DNA of 64,000 bases from Thozetella sp. PMI_491 (GCA_021432635.1 MU270024.1:682001-746000), one strand, 5' to 3'; positions 1 through 12,092 are shown, counted from the stretch's first letter. Notes: generated from the letters alone by a model not told the origin. Numbers and translations: made by a program.

Positions 1-27
1 CGACCCCTGTTACCCCAACTGTAGTAA

Positions 28-1280
28 CGAACTCTAGTCGAATCTGTCGCGTCTAATACTCTAGCCACCTTCAACCATACACGCTCAGAACTTCGGAGCC
101 TCTTGTTCCGATTGGCCTTATTAGACACTACACCATCTTCCAAATGCGTTCTATGGTCGATTCTGGCCCTTTCTGCGGCACATCAACATCGTCATCAACA
201 CCAAACATCGCATCTGAAACTAGCCGCTATTCAGCTCTTGAAGTCATCTTCTACAAATGGCATTGATAGTTCCGAAGGGGTAAGGCATCTTGCTGCCAGC
301 ATGATATTATCTGCCTCTGAAGTACGTTGGATTCCCATAGTAACCGCAGTGGCCCCTCCTGATCACATCCCTAGATTCATGCTGGCGAGGACATCACTAG
401 CCACTGGTGTTGGTTTCTCTGCGGATCTGGACATCTCATGCGTCACATCCTGGGGGACCTCGAGGCTCTGGGAAGTGACGGATACATGCTTCAGGATTGG
501 GTTACCTACCACGGAGCCTTGCTAAAATTCAGCCTTCGACACTGGCACAGAATGGCAAAGATTGGTACAACTGTCGATTACAACGAATCGCGCACAAAAT
601 TGGTTAAGCCTGGGCCAGTGTGCTCACCATCTAGCGTAAGTAGACTGTGTGTGTCAGCAAATCCCCCTCAAGAAAGAGTGCTGCTGAACCTCCCGTAGGC
701 AGTTAAATTACCAGAAACTTCCCATAGTTTTCTGAAACTCCTTCAAGATATATTCGATGGGGTGTTGCGGCCGTCCGATACGGGCTATCACGATGCAGCA
801 TACGCCGAGTCGTTGCAAAATTTGGAGCGGCGGATTCAGAATATTTCGAATCGGAACGGTACGAGCACAAACGAAGCCACAACGTCAATACGTGGATGGG
901 GCGATACTCGCGAGCTTGAAATTTACAAGCTATCCCTACTAATTTACCTCGAACGAGTGAGCCGGGGCTTCTCAAGCCAGTCGGAAAAGATTGCCCTGTA
1001 CGCCGAACGGGCGTTTGCAATCTTCTCACAGGCGGATTGCTGTGGGCTACCGTTTCCACTCTTTATCATCGGGTGCGAGGCGCAGACCGACGAACAACGT
1101 ATGTTGATCATAAGCCTCGCACGGAATGGAGCCATTGCTCAACAGCACGGGGCAAGGTTGGCACTCATGTTGCAAGCTATCTGGAGCCAGGACGATCTAC
1201 AGACAGAGCAAGAATTGGACTACGCGACGAAATTAGATGTAGTGATGACATCAAACCCTTATTTACCAAGTTTTGCCTAA
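28..1280 (+). CDS. Fungal-specific transcription factor, C-terminal part (5' end outside window)
   Basis: Partial gene entering from the left edge. Three exons join in phase: about 28-321, 375-635 and 699-1280, with introns at 322-374 (GTACGT...CTAG) and 636-698 (GTAAGT...GTAG); the second intron removes an in-frame TAG. The product carries the conserved blocks of the Fungal_trans_2 (DUF3468-like) regulatory domain: a WSILALSAAH helix, an SASEV...W...L block, a WHR motif near the middle, and a C-terminal stretch ending LPLFIIGCEA...-like helices. Such domains sit C-terminal to a Zn2Cys6 DNA-binding domain, which would lie upstream of the window. No start codon is visible; the frame is open from about base 28 after stops at 22-27, so another intron probably ends there. 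It lies beside, and convergent with, a decayed MFS transporter gene. The target genes cannot be inferred. Confidence 0.75.
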
Positions 1281-1575
1281 TTTGCGGTCCTAGCATCTAC
1301 ATAGCAGTTACAGCCCGTTGTCCCAAGCAGCGAAGCATGTGAGTGCGACACCCCATCGCGAAGGATCTTCAGAACAAGTTAGGGGGTCTCACTGTTTTGT
1401 ACGATTGTGCTATCTTGTTCAAGGCTTTATTTTGACAGGAACGGTGGAACCTGGCACAAGGCGCTATAATGGTACTGGCAATAAATACTAACACCATCCT
1501 ATATGCGGGAAAGGCTCAGCCCTCACCGACATCTCTATATAAGTATAAAAATGCCATAGGGCGCAGCGAAGGCAT

Positions 1576-3395
1576 TTAAGCCGTGGATATATCAATCTCA
1601 TCCTTCTCCATGGGAGCATCAATGTGCATATTGAACTCCTTGGTCGGGTCAAAAGGAGAGATACAGCAGTAGCTGCAGCGACAAAGCAACCAGCTGCTAT
1701 CCATACGTGGGGAAAGGCTAAAATGTAGGTGTCTAGTAGAGCATCCAAACCATTACCGATGATCTGTGGTGTCACCCCGGGAACTATGGCGACGGCAGTC
1801 TGGTTGTGCGAAGTTAGCGCCACGATGAACTGGCCCGGATTGTCCGGCGAGAGCCCGTCAGGAATGACAGCATTGGCAATGTTCTGGGGAAGATGGCTCA
1901 TCTCGTCGCTGAAGAGAGCATTGTAGATAGCAATACCGATCGTACCTCCGAGAGAGCGTACGCTAATAATAAGACCTGTCGCGATGGCGATAAGGTCAGG
2001 CGGCGTCGAAAGTTGTGCGACAGTGACGAGTGTGGTAAGAGTCATGCCGAACGCTACACCCAGCAGGACCGGGTAGCCCCAGACCTAGGTACCAGAGCTG
2101 CGATCCGTCGTCGCTGTGCAGGCGAAGAAAGAGACAAAAATTAAAAAAAAGCCGCAACGGCTGCCCAGCGGACTTGCTGTGTCTTGTCGCAGTACCAGCC
2201 TACAAACAGCGACGAGATCGAGGCCGCGATCAGCATGATGCAGTAGCGAGTGGCCACTAGCACGCTGTCCGTCTCGTACAAAACGCTAACCTGGAAGGCG
2301 AAGTAGGTATTGGCCGCGAAGAATGCGACGCCCTCGCCGAAGACACAACATGTGGCGATAGCGAAGTTGCGGTTTCCAGTAAAAGTTCCATGGTGGAACA
2401 TGCCGTCAGTCTTAAACCAAGTCTCGTACACCATGAGCCCTAGCCCAAGCGCCAGACCGATAGCAAACGTTGTAGCCACGTGGGCATCACGGAAATCGTA
2501 TGGATTCTCGAAGTAGGAGAGGCCCAGACAGAAAACAAGTAGCCCAGCGGCCAGCAGGAAGTACCCGACCCAGTCAAGCTTCGCCAACTTCTGAGCGTTC
2601 GTAAACTCCCTTTGCTTTTCGGTCTCTGGCGGGTTGTAAACGATAGCGCATAGGATAGCAGCGCTGAAAAATAAGGCTATAGTCATATAGTAGTAGTAGC
2701 GGAAGCCGTTTGAGGTAGGATCGTTGGTGCGGTTCAGCACAGCACCGACCAAGAGGCCAACAATGCTGCCGAGGGCATTTGAGATCAAGTCAGCTGCTTG
2801 CGCATAACCCCTCCAGCGCCGCGGCAGGACCTCAGACGCGACAACATGGAGAAGTGGTTGCGTGCCGTAGGCAATGCCGATAATGGTGAATCCAGCGATG
2901 GCCTGCGACATGCTGCTTGCAAGGGCGACAATGAGAGAACCAATGGCGCCGAATAGAGTCAATACCACAAGGACCCATTTGCGGCCCCAGTAATCGGCGG
3001 CCTGGGAGACAACCGGTCCCAGGACAACGGTCAGAATGGTGATAGGTGAGGAGAAATAGACAGTATCGGTCGCATCATTAAAGTGACCAGCAATCACCTG
3101 ACCTTGCTAGAGTATTTCGCAATGTTAAGAAACTCAGCTCTGGCTCCATAGTCAACGGGTTTGACGCAGTACTTACAGCACCGACTCCGACTAAGTTCAC
3201 CAACTGAGCAAAGTAAATCATGCCGACAGCTAACACAGGTAGCCATGTTTTAGCATGTAGTTGCGCAGGCACATCCGGTGAGCTGGCAGTCGAATCGAAA
3301 TCCGGAATCGCCTTCTCGGGGCTTGTCGTGACTGGATTCGTCTTCAATGCGAGCCCGCTTTGCTCATCGTCCATCACTTCAACCTCAGACGACAT
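1576..3395 (-). pseudogene. TRI12-type MFS efflux transporter, pseudogene
   Basis: Reads 3395 to 1576. Exon 1 starts at ATG 3395 and encodes a short cytosolic N-terminus and the first membrane segment (motif IYFAQLVNLVGVGA); a clean intron follows (3098-3176, GTAAGT...TCAG). Exon 2 carries the family block PVVSQAADYWGRKW and many hydrophobic helices, and the 3' part carries TTLVTVAQLSTPP and IAIATGLIISVRSLGGTIG. This matches the trichothecene-efflux/siderophore-type MFS family (PF06609). Three lesions break the frame: a one-base loss in a T tract (plus-strand A run 2143-2150), an in-frame TAG (2085-2087) inside an otherwise conserved loop, and a second one-base loss in a short T tract (1651-1654), after which the natural acidic C-terminus continues in another frame to a stop at 1576. 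Two lesions lie in homopolymers and could be assembly errors; the TAG is a substitution. No splice pair removes them sensibly. Confidence 0.75.
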
Positions 3396-3615
3396 GGTCA
3401 AGGAAACTAGAACAACGATTCGATCCTCTATGAGAGTGGTGCTGGAAGAATGAGAAACAAAGGGAAGCCAAGATCACCAGTAAAGCTCGCATAGTATTTT
3501 CTCGTAATGATTTTGTTGTAGACCTCTAGGGTATTTGGGCCAGATATTACAGTCGCTCGCCATACTGCTGGTAGATAGTCTTTGTCCAGAAGTTTAGACC
3601 TGTATTATTCCTATA

Positions 3616-6051
3616 TTAAAACCCTGTGAATAGATTCTCATCGTTGACCTCGCCCAGTCCCTGTTGACTCGTACTAGGGCCCAAGATGTTCATTTCTAAA
3701 TCGTCAAAGACAATGGAAAACACGCCGCCATCTTCCAAGATCCCTTGTGCTTCCTGCGTGATAGACTCATAGGTGATATCGCTGTTGCCATTGTCCAACA
3801 GCACTTCTTCAGCAGCTAATGGGTGATCAAACATGCCTGCTTCTATTGCATCTTCCTGGGGGCCGTAGGTCTGGTGAAGGTCTGCCAACATGTCCAAGGA
3901 TGGAGCGGGATCGCTTCCCCCAGCTGCAGGGAGCGGTGTGGTGTGCACCGCGTGGGTACCGGATGTATTGCTCGGAGCAGGTGTAGGAAGTGGTCGGCTG
4001 ACGACATTAGGGAGAGGGTCAGCAGGTGTCATTGCATCCTCGGCTGTCGGAGGTATCTGCCCAATTGTTTGGGCACTCGAGGCGAGAAACTGGTCCAGAA
4101 TCGTGCTGATGAGGTCTCGTAAAAGCTGGGGAAGCAAAATAGACAAGTCTCGCTCCTCACTCAGCATGTCCCAGTTCAGAAGACCGCGTTCCGCAAGGAC
4201 GGTGGAAATGACCTCCTGGCCCGAGGCACCCCAATATTCGCGCAGCATTTCAATCAGCTCCTCGAGTTGGCCCTTGAGATACGCGGTCCGCGGGCGATCC
4301 TCGCCAGGGAAGACAACGTCCCATACCGAAAACCACTGCTCCTCCTCCGAGATCCCAGCTTCTACTCTTCGGGATAGCTCCTCTCGAAGATTCTCAGAAA
4401 TTCCATCCCAAATGGGACGGTCCCGTGCCATGCAGTTCCTCGATTGTATGTGAAAATCGTGATGTGGACGGCTGGTAAACACCTGATAGCAGATGGGACA
4501 ATAAAGTTGTGGCTGTCGGTGCTTGCGCCAGAGATGTTGCTTGACATCCTTGACTCGACGAAGGGTGTGTCGTAAGCAGTCAATATGCTGTATCTTGTTG
4601 TGCTTGTAGAACAAACAAGCCAGGGTTCTTTCCTGGTTTACCGCGGAAGCCTTGCGTTTCTTGGGAGGTTGCCGGCCCACAAACGGAGTGGATCCGGAAT
4701 TCAAGCTGTCGTCTATAGACAGGCGTCGCTTGGCGCTCTGAATATTCTGTTGGCCTGTTTTATTATCCGCCGCAGGTTCCTGATGCCCTTGGGTTGGAGT
4801 TCCGCCTTTGCATTGGGCTATATGGCTCCGAAATCGCCGAAGGGCACTGAGAAGTAGCTCTTCACGATGTTTCAAGAATGGATGACTAGCCTCCAGGATC
4901 TGGTCGTCCTCAGTGAGGTCCGAGAGCCAGTCGTCAGCGTTTTCCTCATCCCACGAGGCATCTTTACTTCCAGCGGTTGCTGTCTCGAAGTACTTCAGGG
5001 TCGACACGTCAGCTTGAAATGCATGGGTTGTTTCAAGCGACATGTGCCCGTCAAAGTTGGGGTTTTGAGTACGCAAAAGCTCGGATGAACCTAGGAGGGA
5101 AATGGTTTCTCTGTCGAACAGTATCGCGAGTCGATCAACCCCCCCGCTAGCATTTGCCTTGTCCCCTTCGAGGTCGATTTGGGACTCCGATGACTCTGAG
5201 AGGCTTCCTTGGTGCGTTCGGCGTCTCACCTGTCCCTTCCTCGGCGCCAAGGACTCGATTGTGCTCATAGTCCCGCGGCTCTCTCTAGAACTATCCGCCA
5301 TCGAAGGCTCGGTTTCTGACCCAGTGATGCAGTGTTGTTGTACGTATTTTCGATAAAAGTCTGCCGGTTCCATCTCTTGTCTCCAAAGCATCCCTGGATT
5401 TGAATTAGGTTTGGCGGCCTTAAGCTGCGTGACTGATATATTCGTCGGTAAGCTGTCCGCCTTGCCGTGGGTGGGGTTTATGCTTGGTGATTTGCTAGGC
5501 GTCTCCGTGGACAGGGCCAGCACGTTTGAATCCAATACATTCGTATGTACGGATTCCTGATCCTCCATCTTCTGAAGCTCATCGAACAGCGACCCAGCCC
5601 CGAGGAGGTTAGCCAAGGAGTCAATGGTGTCAAGGCCAGCGGCTCCCCCAATAAATGGATCCGATCGCGTCGCATGATCCCAATATTGATCCCACTGCTC
5701 GGCTATCTCGTACTCATCTTCCTCCCCACAGGCCGAGCTAGAAGCCTCGGCTTGCATTGAGCTTGAAACACTGGCGTTGTCAGAAACGTCGGGAAACACT
5801 AAATCGCGCTCTACGTTGAGCGCTTGAGCTTTGTCCCCAGGAAATAGCCATGTTAACAACTGGTCTGCTTTGCTTTTGATTGGCATAAGGTCCCTCGTGA
5901 CAGCTAGGTCTGAGGGCTCCATGGCTCGAAGGACAGTGGTAGAAATGTTGGGGCCAGGTAACTTTGAAGACTTGGGCTCGGTGATCAGCTTTTGTCGCAC
6001 GGAAATCCTGTGAAGCCCGATAGTCTCGGTGTGTAATGGAAAGTCACCCAT
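3616..6051 (-). CDS. Large C2H2-like zinc-finger protein of unknown function
   Basis: A single uninterrupted frame of 811 residues from ATG 6051; the frame is open somewhat further upstream but only with non-ATG starts. The recognisable part is around residues 500-580: a basic stretch (PPKKRKA), then a conserved cysteine/histidine block with C-LFYKHN, RVKDVKQHLWRKH, CPICYQVF and a final H...C, followed by a region ending WDVVFPGED. This layout is typical of a widespread, expanded family of fungal proteins annotated only as C2H2-type domain proteins. The N-terminal half is acidic, Ser-rich and low in structure; the C-terminus is also acidic. A nuclear regulatory role is plausible but is inference. 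It is divergent from nothing obvious: the following kilobase upstream is empty. The role in the cell is unknown. Confidence 0.75.
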   Translation of the reverse strand: MGDFPLHTETIGLHRISVRQKLITEPKSSKLPGPNISTTVLRAMEPSDLAVTRDLMPIKSKADQLLTWLFPGDKAQALNVERDLVFPDVSDNASVSSSMQAEASSSACGEEDEYEIAEQWDQYWDHATRSDPFIGGAAGLDTIDSLANLLGAGSLFDELQKMEDQESVHTNVLDSNVLALSTETPSKSPSINPTHGKADSLPTNISVTQLKAAKPNSNPGMLWRQEMEPADFYRKYVQQHCITGSETEPSMADSSRESRGTMSTIESLAPRKGQVRRRTHQGSLSESSESQIDLEGDKANASGGVDRLAILFDRETISLLGSSELLRTQNPNFDGHMSLETTHAFQADVSTLKYFETATAGSKDASWDEENADDWLSDLTEDDQILEASHPFLKHREELLLSALRRFRSHIAQCKGGTPTQGHQEPAADNKTGQQNIQSAKRRLSIDDSLNSGSTPFVGRQPPKKRKASAVNQERTLACLFYKHNKIQHIDCLRHTLRRVKDVKQHLWRKHRQPQLYCPICYQVFTSRPHHDFHIQSRNCMARDRPIWDGISENLREELSRRVEAGISEEEQWFSVWDVVFPGEDRPRTAYLKGQLEELIEMLREYWGASGQEVISTVLAERGLLNWDMLSEERDLSILLPQLLRDLISTILDQFLASSAQTIGQIPPTAEDAMTPADPLPNVVSRPLPTPAPSNTSGTHAVHTTPLPAAGGSDPAPSLDMLADLHQTYGPQEDAIEAGMFDHPLAAEEVLLDNGNSDITYESITQEAQGILEDGGVFSIVFDDLEMNILGPSTSQQGLGEVNDENLFTGF

Positions 6052-6499
6052 GCAACCACTGAGGAGTTTTTTTTGGGGCAAGCGGGGGGTTGCCGATTCT
6101 TGGGAGAGGGCACAGTTGTGCCTTGCTCCCTACGAACGCAACGACGCCACTTCAGGAATCGACCATTTAGAGACAAGATTTTCCGCCTCCTCGGTCGGCA
6201 GTGGGTGTGGGGCATTGTCTCTGTCTGCCGCCAGATCAACTCGTGATTGGTGCACTTTTAATACTGACCTGGCTCTTGCAGTCAGCTTGGGCTTGGCCAG
6301 AGGTAGGCTTATATGGTGACATCTTAGAGTTTGCTTACGGTACCTACCCGTAGGGCTGGCCACGGATGTGCCATGCGAAGGCCATCCCCCAATCCCAGGC
6401 CATAAGCACCAAACGCCATGCGACAGTTGTTTCCGCAAAACTTGGTTGTACTCACTTTTCTCTCCGACATTCACGTTGGCATGAGCGGCAAGCGTCTAC

Positions 6500-7583
6500 T
6501 ACACTGAAGTAACCGAAGAATCAGACCCAGAGATCTGGCGTTAAACAACTACTGGGACCTGGCCCTCTGTAGCAAGCACCCCCCCCTTTTTTTTGTATAC
6601 ATCCGGTTCCTACGTTTGAACAATGGAGGCAACCACAGAGACAACACCGAGAACTGCCAGCCCCGCTCCTTCGGCGCGTTTGAGCGCAATGTCCGGGTAA
6701 GACAGAGTTTCTGCTACCAAAACTAAAATACGGAACTGACTCTTCCGGTAGAGACAAAAAAGACACGGCTTCGGGGCCCTCTGAAATGCTTCAGCACTAC
6801 ACCGACCAAAGTCCTACAGTGACAGAACGTATTTGCATAAAAGAAAATCATCGCCCAGATACCTCCCTAGCGAACCTAGAGCAATATGTCAATGGATTGA
6901 TGCAGTTGTATAACCAAAAATAGAACAGTTAAAACAGTTTATTAGAACTGGCATTGGGGCTGGAGGGGCGGCTAGCATGGATTTGGACATCCATCTACTC
7001 TTCAACAACTTTCCAAGCGGCCCATAAACCTTTTGAATCATATAACAGAGGGATAGTCCAGCTCTCGCTTCTGCCAGCTTTTAGCCAGATCTCCGCGCTA
7101 TTAACCCCAACACCTAGACCTCACCCCTTTTCAATGTCACTATTCAACACACTATATAAGATATCTGAAAATATTTACATTAGCCAAAATATTCCGTCGT
7201 ATAGGTCAGCCTTGAAGGCGGGCATATAGAGCATTCCTTTTAACTCTGTAATTAATAGCTTGCTGCAGCTCGAATGCTTAGATTTCAATCACAGCAAAAG
7301 GCCACAATAGCCGGAAATAGCCTAGCTTCGTCCGATGGTTCGGTAATGTGTGGAGTAGCCATTTTACAGTTGGTATGGACGGATAGGATGTTGTGTTCAC
7401 AGGAAATGGCACGGCGCGATGTGGATCGGGTCGCGCTCTTTGTCGAGTTACGGTATAGTTAATAGGACTTGCTTGACTTCACAGAATTTTTTAATTTTTT
7501 TTTTAAAAAAAACGTTATCGAGAAGTTTCAGTTACCATAAAAGCTTGACAGTTAGTAATTAGACTTAGATGGCAATGCCCAGA
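6500..7583. other. Intergenic stretch without a recognisable gene
   Basis: No frame here has family features. It contains C and T homopolymers around 6579-6594 and a T/A-rich run near 7487-7512. AT content rises between 6820 and 7260. It holds the 3' flank of the bZIP gene and the 5' flank of the zinc-finger gene. Confidence 0.6.
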
Positions 7584-8711
7584 TTAAGAGTCAAGTTCCA
7601 GTACCAGCGGTGGCTCCTCGCGTCTCGCACGCCACCGGTTTGTGGCATTAAGTACATCTTCGCAGCCGCGGAGAGTCCACCCCCAACGATTCAGAAACCC
7701 TTCTGAGATCTCCCAGCCGCTGACGTCCCAGGATGGCGACCAGGCAATTATCCCACGGTGGCGCACCTCGGCGTCTGGAAAGCCCTCGAACAGGCCGCCG
7801 ATGATGTCGGACCATAGCGCGTCGTCGTCGAAGCCGCCCAGCGCCTGCAGCAGGTTGTCTCGCCACCTCGGGTGCGGGACGACGTCAATCCATGCCTGGT
7901 GTGGTACGGCACGCTGCAGGGCCGTGGGCTGCAGGGAGGGAGGTATCGTTTGAGACAGGAGTTGGCCAGATACTACGTGCAGCTTCCCGTCGGCACACTC
8001 GGCCATAAGATTGACGCCCAGGAAGGACGAGACCATCTGGTGGTTCGCAATGGAGGCCCTGAGGACGTTGTACTGTAGAAGCACAATGAGGTTGTCGGAC
8101 GAGAGCGGGAAGATGACCGTCTCTATAGGCGATGCATGATGGGAGAGTTGAGCAGCAGATAGCAGCGGGTTTTCTTTCCGCAGCGGTTGACCAGCAGCTG
8201 CAGTGGATAAGAACACAACCTCCCGCTGATGTTCATCCCAGTGCGGCACTATGGGTTGCGTCTCAACAAGATCCATAGGGGATGTTGCACTGCCATTGGC
8301 AGTAGAAAGCTGTCGCGCTTTTTCGGCCTTGCGCCGTCCTGTGGGTTGTCAGTAGTGTGCGCGCTTCTCCATTTGTCGCATTTGGTTCACTTGGAAAGCT
8401 TAGAAAGGAGGAATTGGGGAAACAAAGAGCAGGCGTAAACGCAAGGCAGGACGTATTTGGCCGTGTAATATCAGACCAGGATCGATCCGCTGTTGACTGG
8501 GAGAGCACCGCAGCGATTCTATAAGGAGCAAAACGTGCTGCACCTTGGTCTTGGGATGATGAAAGGGGAGGAGGGGCCGCCACTCACGGTATGCTCTGAC
8601 ATTCAACCGGTTCTGTATCTTTCTACGGTCAGCTTCATTTGTCACTCCAGTCCAGTCGTCTTCCTGGTCCACAGCCTTCGCCGAGTTAGTTGAAGTGTCC
8701 CTCACATGCAT
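7584..8711 (-). CDS. bZIP transcription factor with DUF3425 domain
   Basis: Two exons, 8711-8588 and 8338-7584, joined across a 249-base intron (GTGAGT...CACAG), give 292 residues. The join rebuilds a basic region: ADRRKIQNRLNVRAYR in exon 1 continues into RRKAEKARQL in exon 2, the usual N-x7-R form of fungal bZIP proteins (here N-RLNVRAY-R). The rest is a DUF3425 domain with hydrophobic blocks IVLLQYNVLRA and WSPSWDVSGWEISEGFL-like aromatic ends near the C-terminus (IIAWSPSWDVSGWE...NRWGW). Start is ATG 8711; the frame opens a few codons earlier only with GTG. This family is common in filamentous ascomycetes, mostly uncharacterised and likely nuclear. The intron is long for this window, so a small extra exon cannot be excluded. 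The neighbouring dehydrogenase is divergent. Confidence 0.85.
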
Positions 8712-9149
8712 GCAACTGCAGGTTTGCACTCGCCTCGGCCACCTGTCTCATTGGCACAAGCTCGATCTGCGTGGCCACATGGAGGATATCGCTGCGGCCT
8801 GACATGGCGCCTAGCCTGGCTGAGCTCGAGAAATATTTGGGTAACAAGAATGGCCGGAGCCCTTATTAAGGGTTTCTTGATCGGGATTAATCAATCATTC
8901 GCCTCACTGAGTAAGCGGCGGATTAGTCGATCATAGACCCCATTAGCCCAATCCCTTGCTTAGCGCTATGCACCTGGCTTACCTTTGCGCTAAGATTAAA
9001 TCAGAAGTCAGAGCCAAGCCCTATTGGGAGACTCAGAATCTTGGAGCTGCTGGACGGCAGCAACGTCCTGTTTCTCGGACGGTTCAAACGGACAAGATGG
9101 CTTTGGGTCAAGGATAAAAATTACGCGGTCAGGAGTGCCAGACTTTGAC

Positions 9150-9180
9150 GAGTGAATTTCTATAAATATGCGAGGTGCGC
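9150..9180 (+). promoter_or_regulatory. TATA-like element upstream of the SDR gene
   Basis: A TATAAATA sequence lies about 205 bases before the ATG at 9371, followed by a pyrimidine-rich leader. It fits a core promoter for the dehydrogenase gene, but this is by position only. Confidence 0.35.
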
Positions 9181-9370
9181 TGTCCTGTGGATCGTGCTCT
9201 CTTATTCCTCGTCACGCACTGCAATCCGTATTACACATTCCTCAAGCACATCGGACTAGAAGCTCTCACCATCTTGCCAACCGTCGCAAAGAAGCACAAT
9301 TCTCGCTACCATCTCAACTACCTGCACCGTCGCTGTAATATTAGGATCTCATCATAGACCTATCAAAAAC

Positions 9371-10416
9371 ATGCCGTTCCATCCTAACTCTCTTGCGGAC
9401 CTTAGCGGCAAGGTGTATATTGTTACGGGTGGAAATTCCGGCATGTATGTAGCGGCCCTGTTCCTATCCCCATCTCACCGCCCTTCTCTACAGATCTATG
9501 ATACATGCGGAGAAATTATAGATGCTCACATGAATGCAGAGGCTACTATACTGTCGCTTGGCTCGCAAAGTATGGAGCCCATGTGTACCTATGCGCGCGA
9601 TCCTCCGAGAAGGGCAAAGCCGCCATCGCCACTATCCAAGAGAAGGACCCCCGCGCGCACGTCACCTTGTTACTGATGGACCATATGTCACTCGCGTCCG
9701 TGGTTGCGGCAGCTAAGCTGGTGCTCTCAAACGAGATGGCACTGCACGGAGTGGTCAACAATGCAGGTATCATGGCGACGCCGTTCGAGATGACACAAGA
9801 CGGCTATGAAGCCCAGTGGCAGACCAACTACATTGCACACTGGGTCTTCACGTCACATCTCCTGCCGTTGCTGCGCACGACCGCCAAAGTCTCTGCACCG
9901 GGTATCGTGCGTATTGTCAACCTGTCGTCGGTGGGTCATCATGGAGCGCCCCGCGGCGGCATCCGTTTCGCCGACACGACCCTGCGCGGGGAGAGTAACA
10001 TGACGCGCTACTCCCAGTCCAAACTCGCCAATGTGCTGCATTGCAAGACGCTGCACCAGCTATATGGGCCTGGTTCAGACGCCGCGCGCGCCGGCAGCGG
10101 CGAGATCTGGTGCTCCGTAGTCCATCCAGGTTTCGTCGCCACCAATCTCGGCACGCACGAAGGGTTGCCTCGCTGGGCGAGCGTGCTTGGGTCGCTGCAC
10201 TCTTTCATAGGGCTCAGGATGGATTCAGACAGAGGTTCATGGACAAATGTGTTCTGTGTGGCGAGCCAGGATTTCAAGAAAGAGCAGTGCGGCACCTATT
10301 TCCAGAGGATAGCAGAGCCAGGTTGGCAGAGCAAGCTAGCTAAAGACCCAAAACTTGCGGTAAAGCTAGCGCAGTGGACAGAAGAGGAAATGAAGAAGGG
10401 AGGCTGGGTTGGTTGA
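9371..10416 (+). CDS. Short-chain dehydrogenase/reductase (SDR, retinol dehydrogenase/WW-oxidoreductase-like)
   Basis: Two exons, 9371-9444 and 9540-10416, separated by a 95-base intron (GTATGT...GCAG), encode 316 residues. The join restores the Rossmann glycine motif TGGNSGIG at about residues 20-27. Further SDR landmarks follow: NNAG (structural), NLSS, and the catalytic pair YSQSK with Tyr182 and Lys186, preceded by an RFADT...YSQSKLANVLH block typical of the classical retinol-dehydrogenase-like branch. The enzyme should use NAD(P)(H) to oxidise or reduce a carbonyl or alcohol; the substrate cannot be told from sequence. There is no signal peptide or clear membrane anchor. Divergent from the bZIP gene with about 660 bases between starts. 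It appears intact, unlike the two SDR relics elsewhere in the window. Confidence 0.88.
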
Positions 10417-11642
10417 CGAGAATAGAAGAGCTAGGGGAAATATGCCGAGAAAAAAAATAAAAGATTCGTAAATCAGTGTTTTTTTGGAGGGAAGTGAGTC
10501 GGGGGGGAAACGCCAAAGGTGTAATAGTATTAAATATAAGTCTCCCTCTCCAATCCTTCATGCGCACGCCTTGTAGAATCCATCGTGGCAAGTGAGCATT
10601 GAATTCCAACAAGAGAACCTTGTGGTCAATTTCCTGTTCTTTTATTCGTCAAATAGGAAAAGTTTCTCCAATGGCCTCCCATACGGAAGAGAAGCAAGTC
10701 CGAAGCAGTCCTATACACACAAGGAGTGGTCAGCAGGTTAAAAAAAACAAAGTAGCTATAACGTAAACGATAAATATTATGAATCTACGGGCAGCAAATT
10801 AATAGCATCAAGGCCATATGCAAAAATCACCGCGCACTCATTAGAGCACAGTTGACACATCCGCATAATTGTTGCTTTGGTGTCTCTAGAGCGTGTACGG
10901 CTGCGAATCAAGACTCTGATGTGTTCTCTTTTGTGAAAGTAAGCCAGACCTAGCACTTAAGGTGCCAGCGAGGGTTCGTCCACGTAAGGAAAATAAAACG
11001 TAACTAACTGATGAACCTGTTGAATACGGAAACCCGTTTTTGTTCCACGGAACCTGGATGGAGCGTATCAATGTTTCCCACTAATCCTATATAGGAAGCA
11101 GGCCACAAAAGAAGAAATTAAGTGAAAGGGCTGCGAAAAGAGCACCAAGAACCCATTGGGCGAGGCCGAAAGCTTTCCCAGAGTCCGGTTAGTACACCAT
11201 ATAAGACGTGGCCGCTGCCCCTGATATTTCTGATAGAGAACCATAGGTTTCACATCTTCCGCAACCACAATCCATTTTTTTCGATGCAATAGATGCTAGA
11301 AACACTTTACGGAAGAGTCAGAGGCACGCCATCACGAGCTTAAGGGAAAGAGCGAAGCGAAGCCGTCGCCAGGAAAGTACAGGCTTACAAGGGAACAAAA
11401 GGATGAGATCAAGAGCCGTCGTTTTGTGTCCGGGTCTGTTCCAAATTGGTATGCCTTATTTGCGATTATCTGGCCCAGTGTAACAACTGACGGCTTCAAT
11501 GGACATACACCGATTTTCCATGTAAGACTGAAGTTTCTAGAAGAACCAAAGGTCATTTGCTGACCGGAGCATAGACTACGATGAATTGATTTTTGCTCTG
11601 GTAGTATCGGTAGATGCACCATCATATGCTGATCACGCCTCA
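10417..11642. other. Intergenic stretch, nothing recognised
   Basis: Contains the 3' flank of the SDR gene with a few homopolymer runs (A, T and G tracts near 10450-10508). No open frame shows conserved motifs, and no splice combination tested by eye gave a credible protein. Confidence 0.6.
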
Positions 11643-12092
11643 ATGGAACTTCTACAAACGGTTAGCGCTAGCAGCGCTGGTGTGCGAAATGTATCAACGG
11701 CAGTGGAAGCCAGTGTTCCTGCAACAGCCCAGCGGGAATTTCCGGACCCTGACATCTTATTGGCATATTTTGAAGACATAGTACCGGATCCGACTGGTGC
11801 TGAAAGGCAACACGAGGTACTCTTAACAACGTTTAGCAAACAGCAAGCAACGATTGATACCGTTACAGGACATGTGAGCTTAGGGATCATGCCTTCATCA
11901 TCCCTTGAAGATCAAAGCTTGATGAATCCTGGATTGTCACTGGCCGACTCCAAACAAACTACTGGCTCAACCCAGGAAGAATTTTTACGACGAGACAATG
12001 AGCGACTGCCTGTTGTGGAGCGAGACAGAACTCCTGATACGGACGCAAAGCGAATTCGAGTCTCGTGTGAGCAGGGCCTTGACGGCAGCTAG
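11643..12092 (+). CDS. Hypothetical protein, weakly supported
   Basis: An ATG at 11643 opens a 149-residue frame rich in Ser, Thr, Asp and Glu, with no signal peptide, membrane segment or known motif. A second open frame continues at 11998-12252 (helix-forming, Leu and Ala rich) and could be a second exon or an alternative. The acidic, unstructured N-terminus and helical C-terminus resemble the middle of a regulator missing its DNA-binding domain, but I do not recognise a family. It could be a gene fragment or a chance frame. Confidence 0.3.
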   Translation: MELLQTVSASSAGVRNVSTAVEASVPATAQREFPDPDILLAYFEDIVPDPTGAERQHEVLLTTFSKQQATIDTVTGHVSLGIMPSSSLEDQSLMNPGLSLADSKQTTGSTQEEFLRRDNERLPVVERDRTPDTDAKRIRVSCEQGLDGS

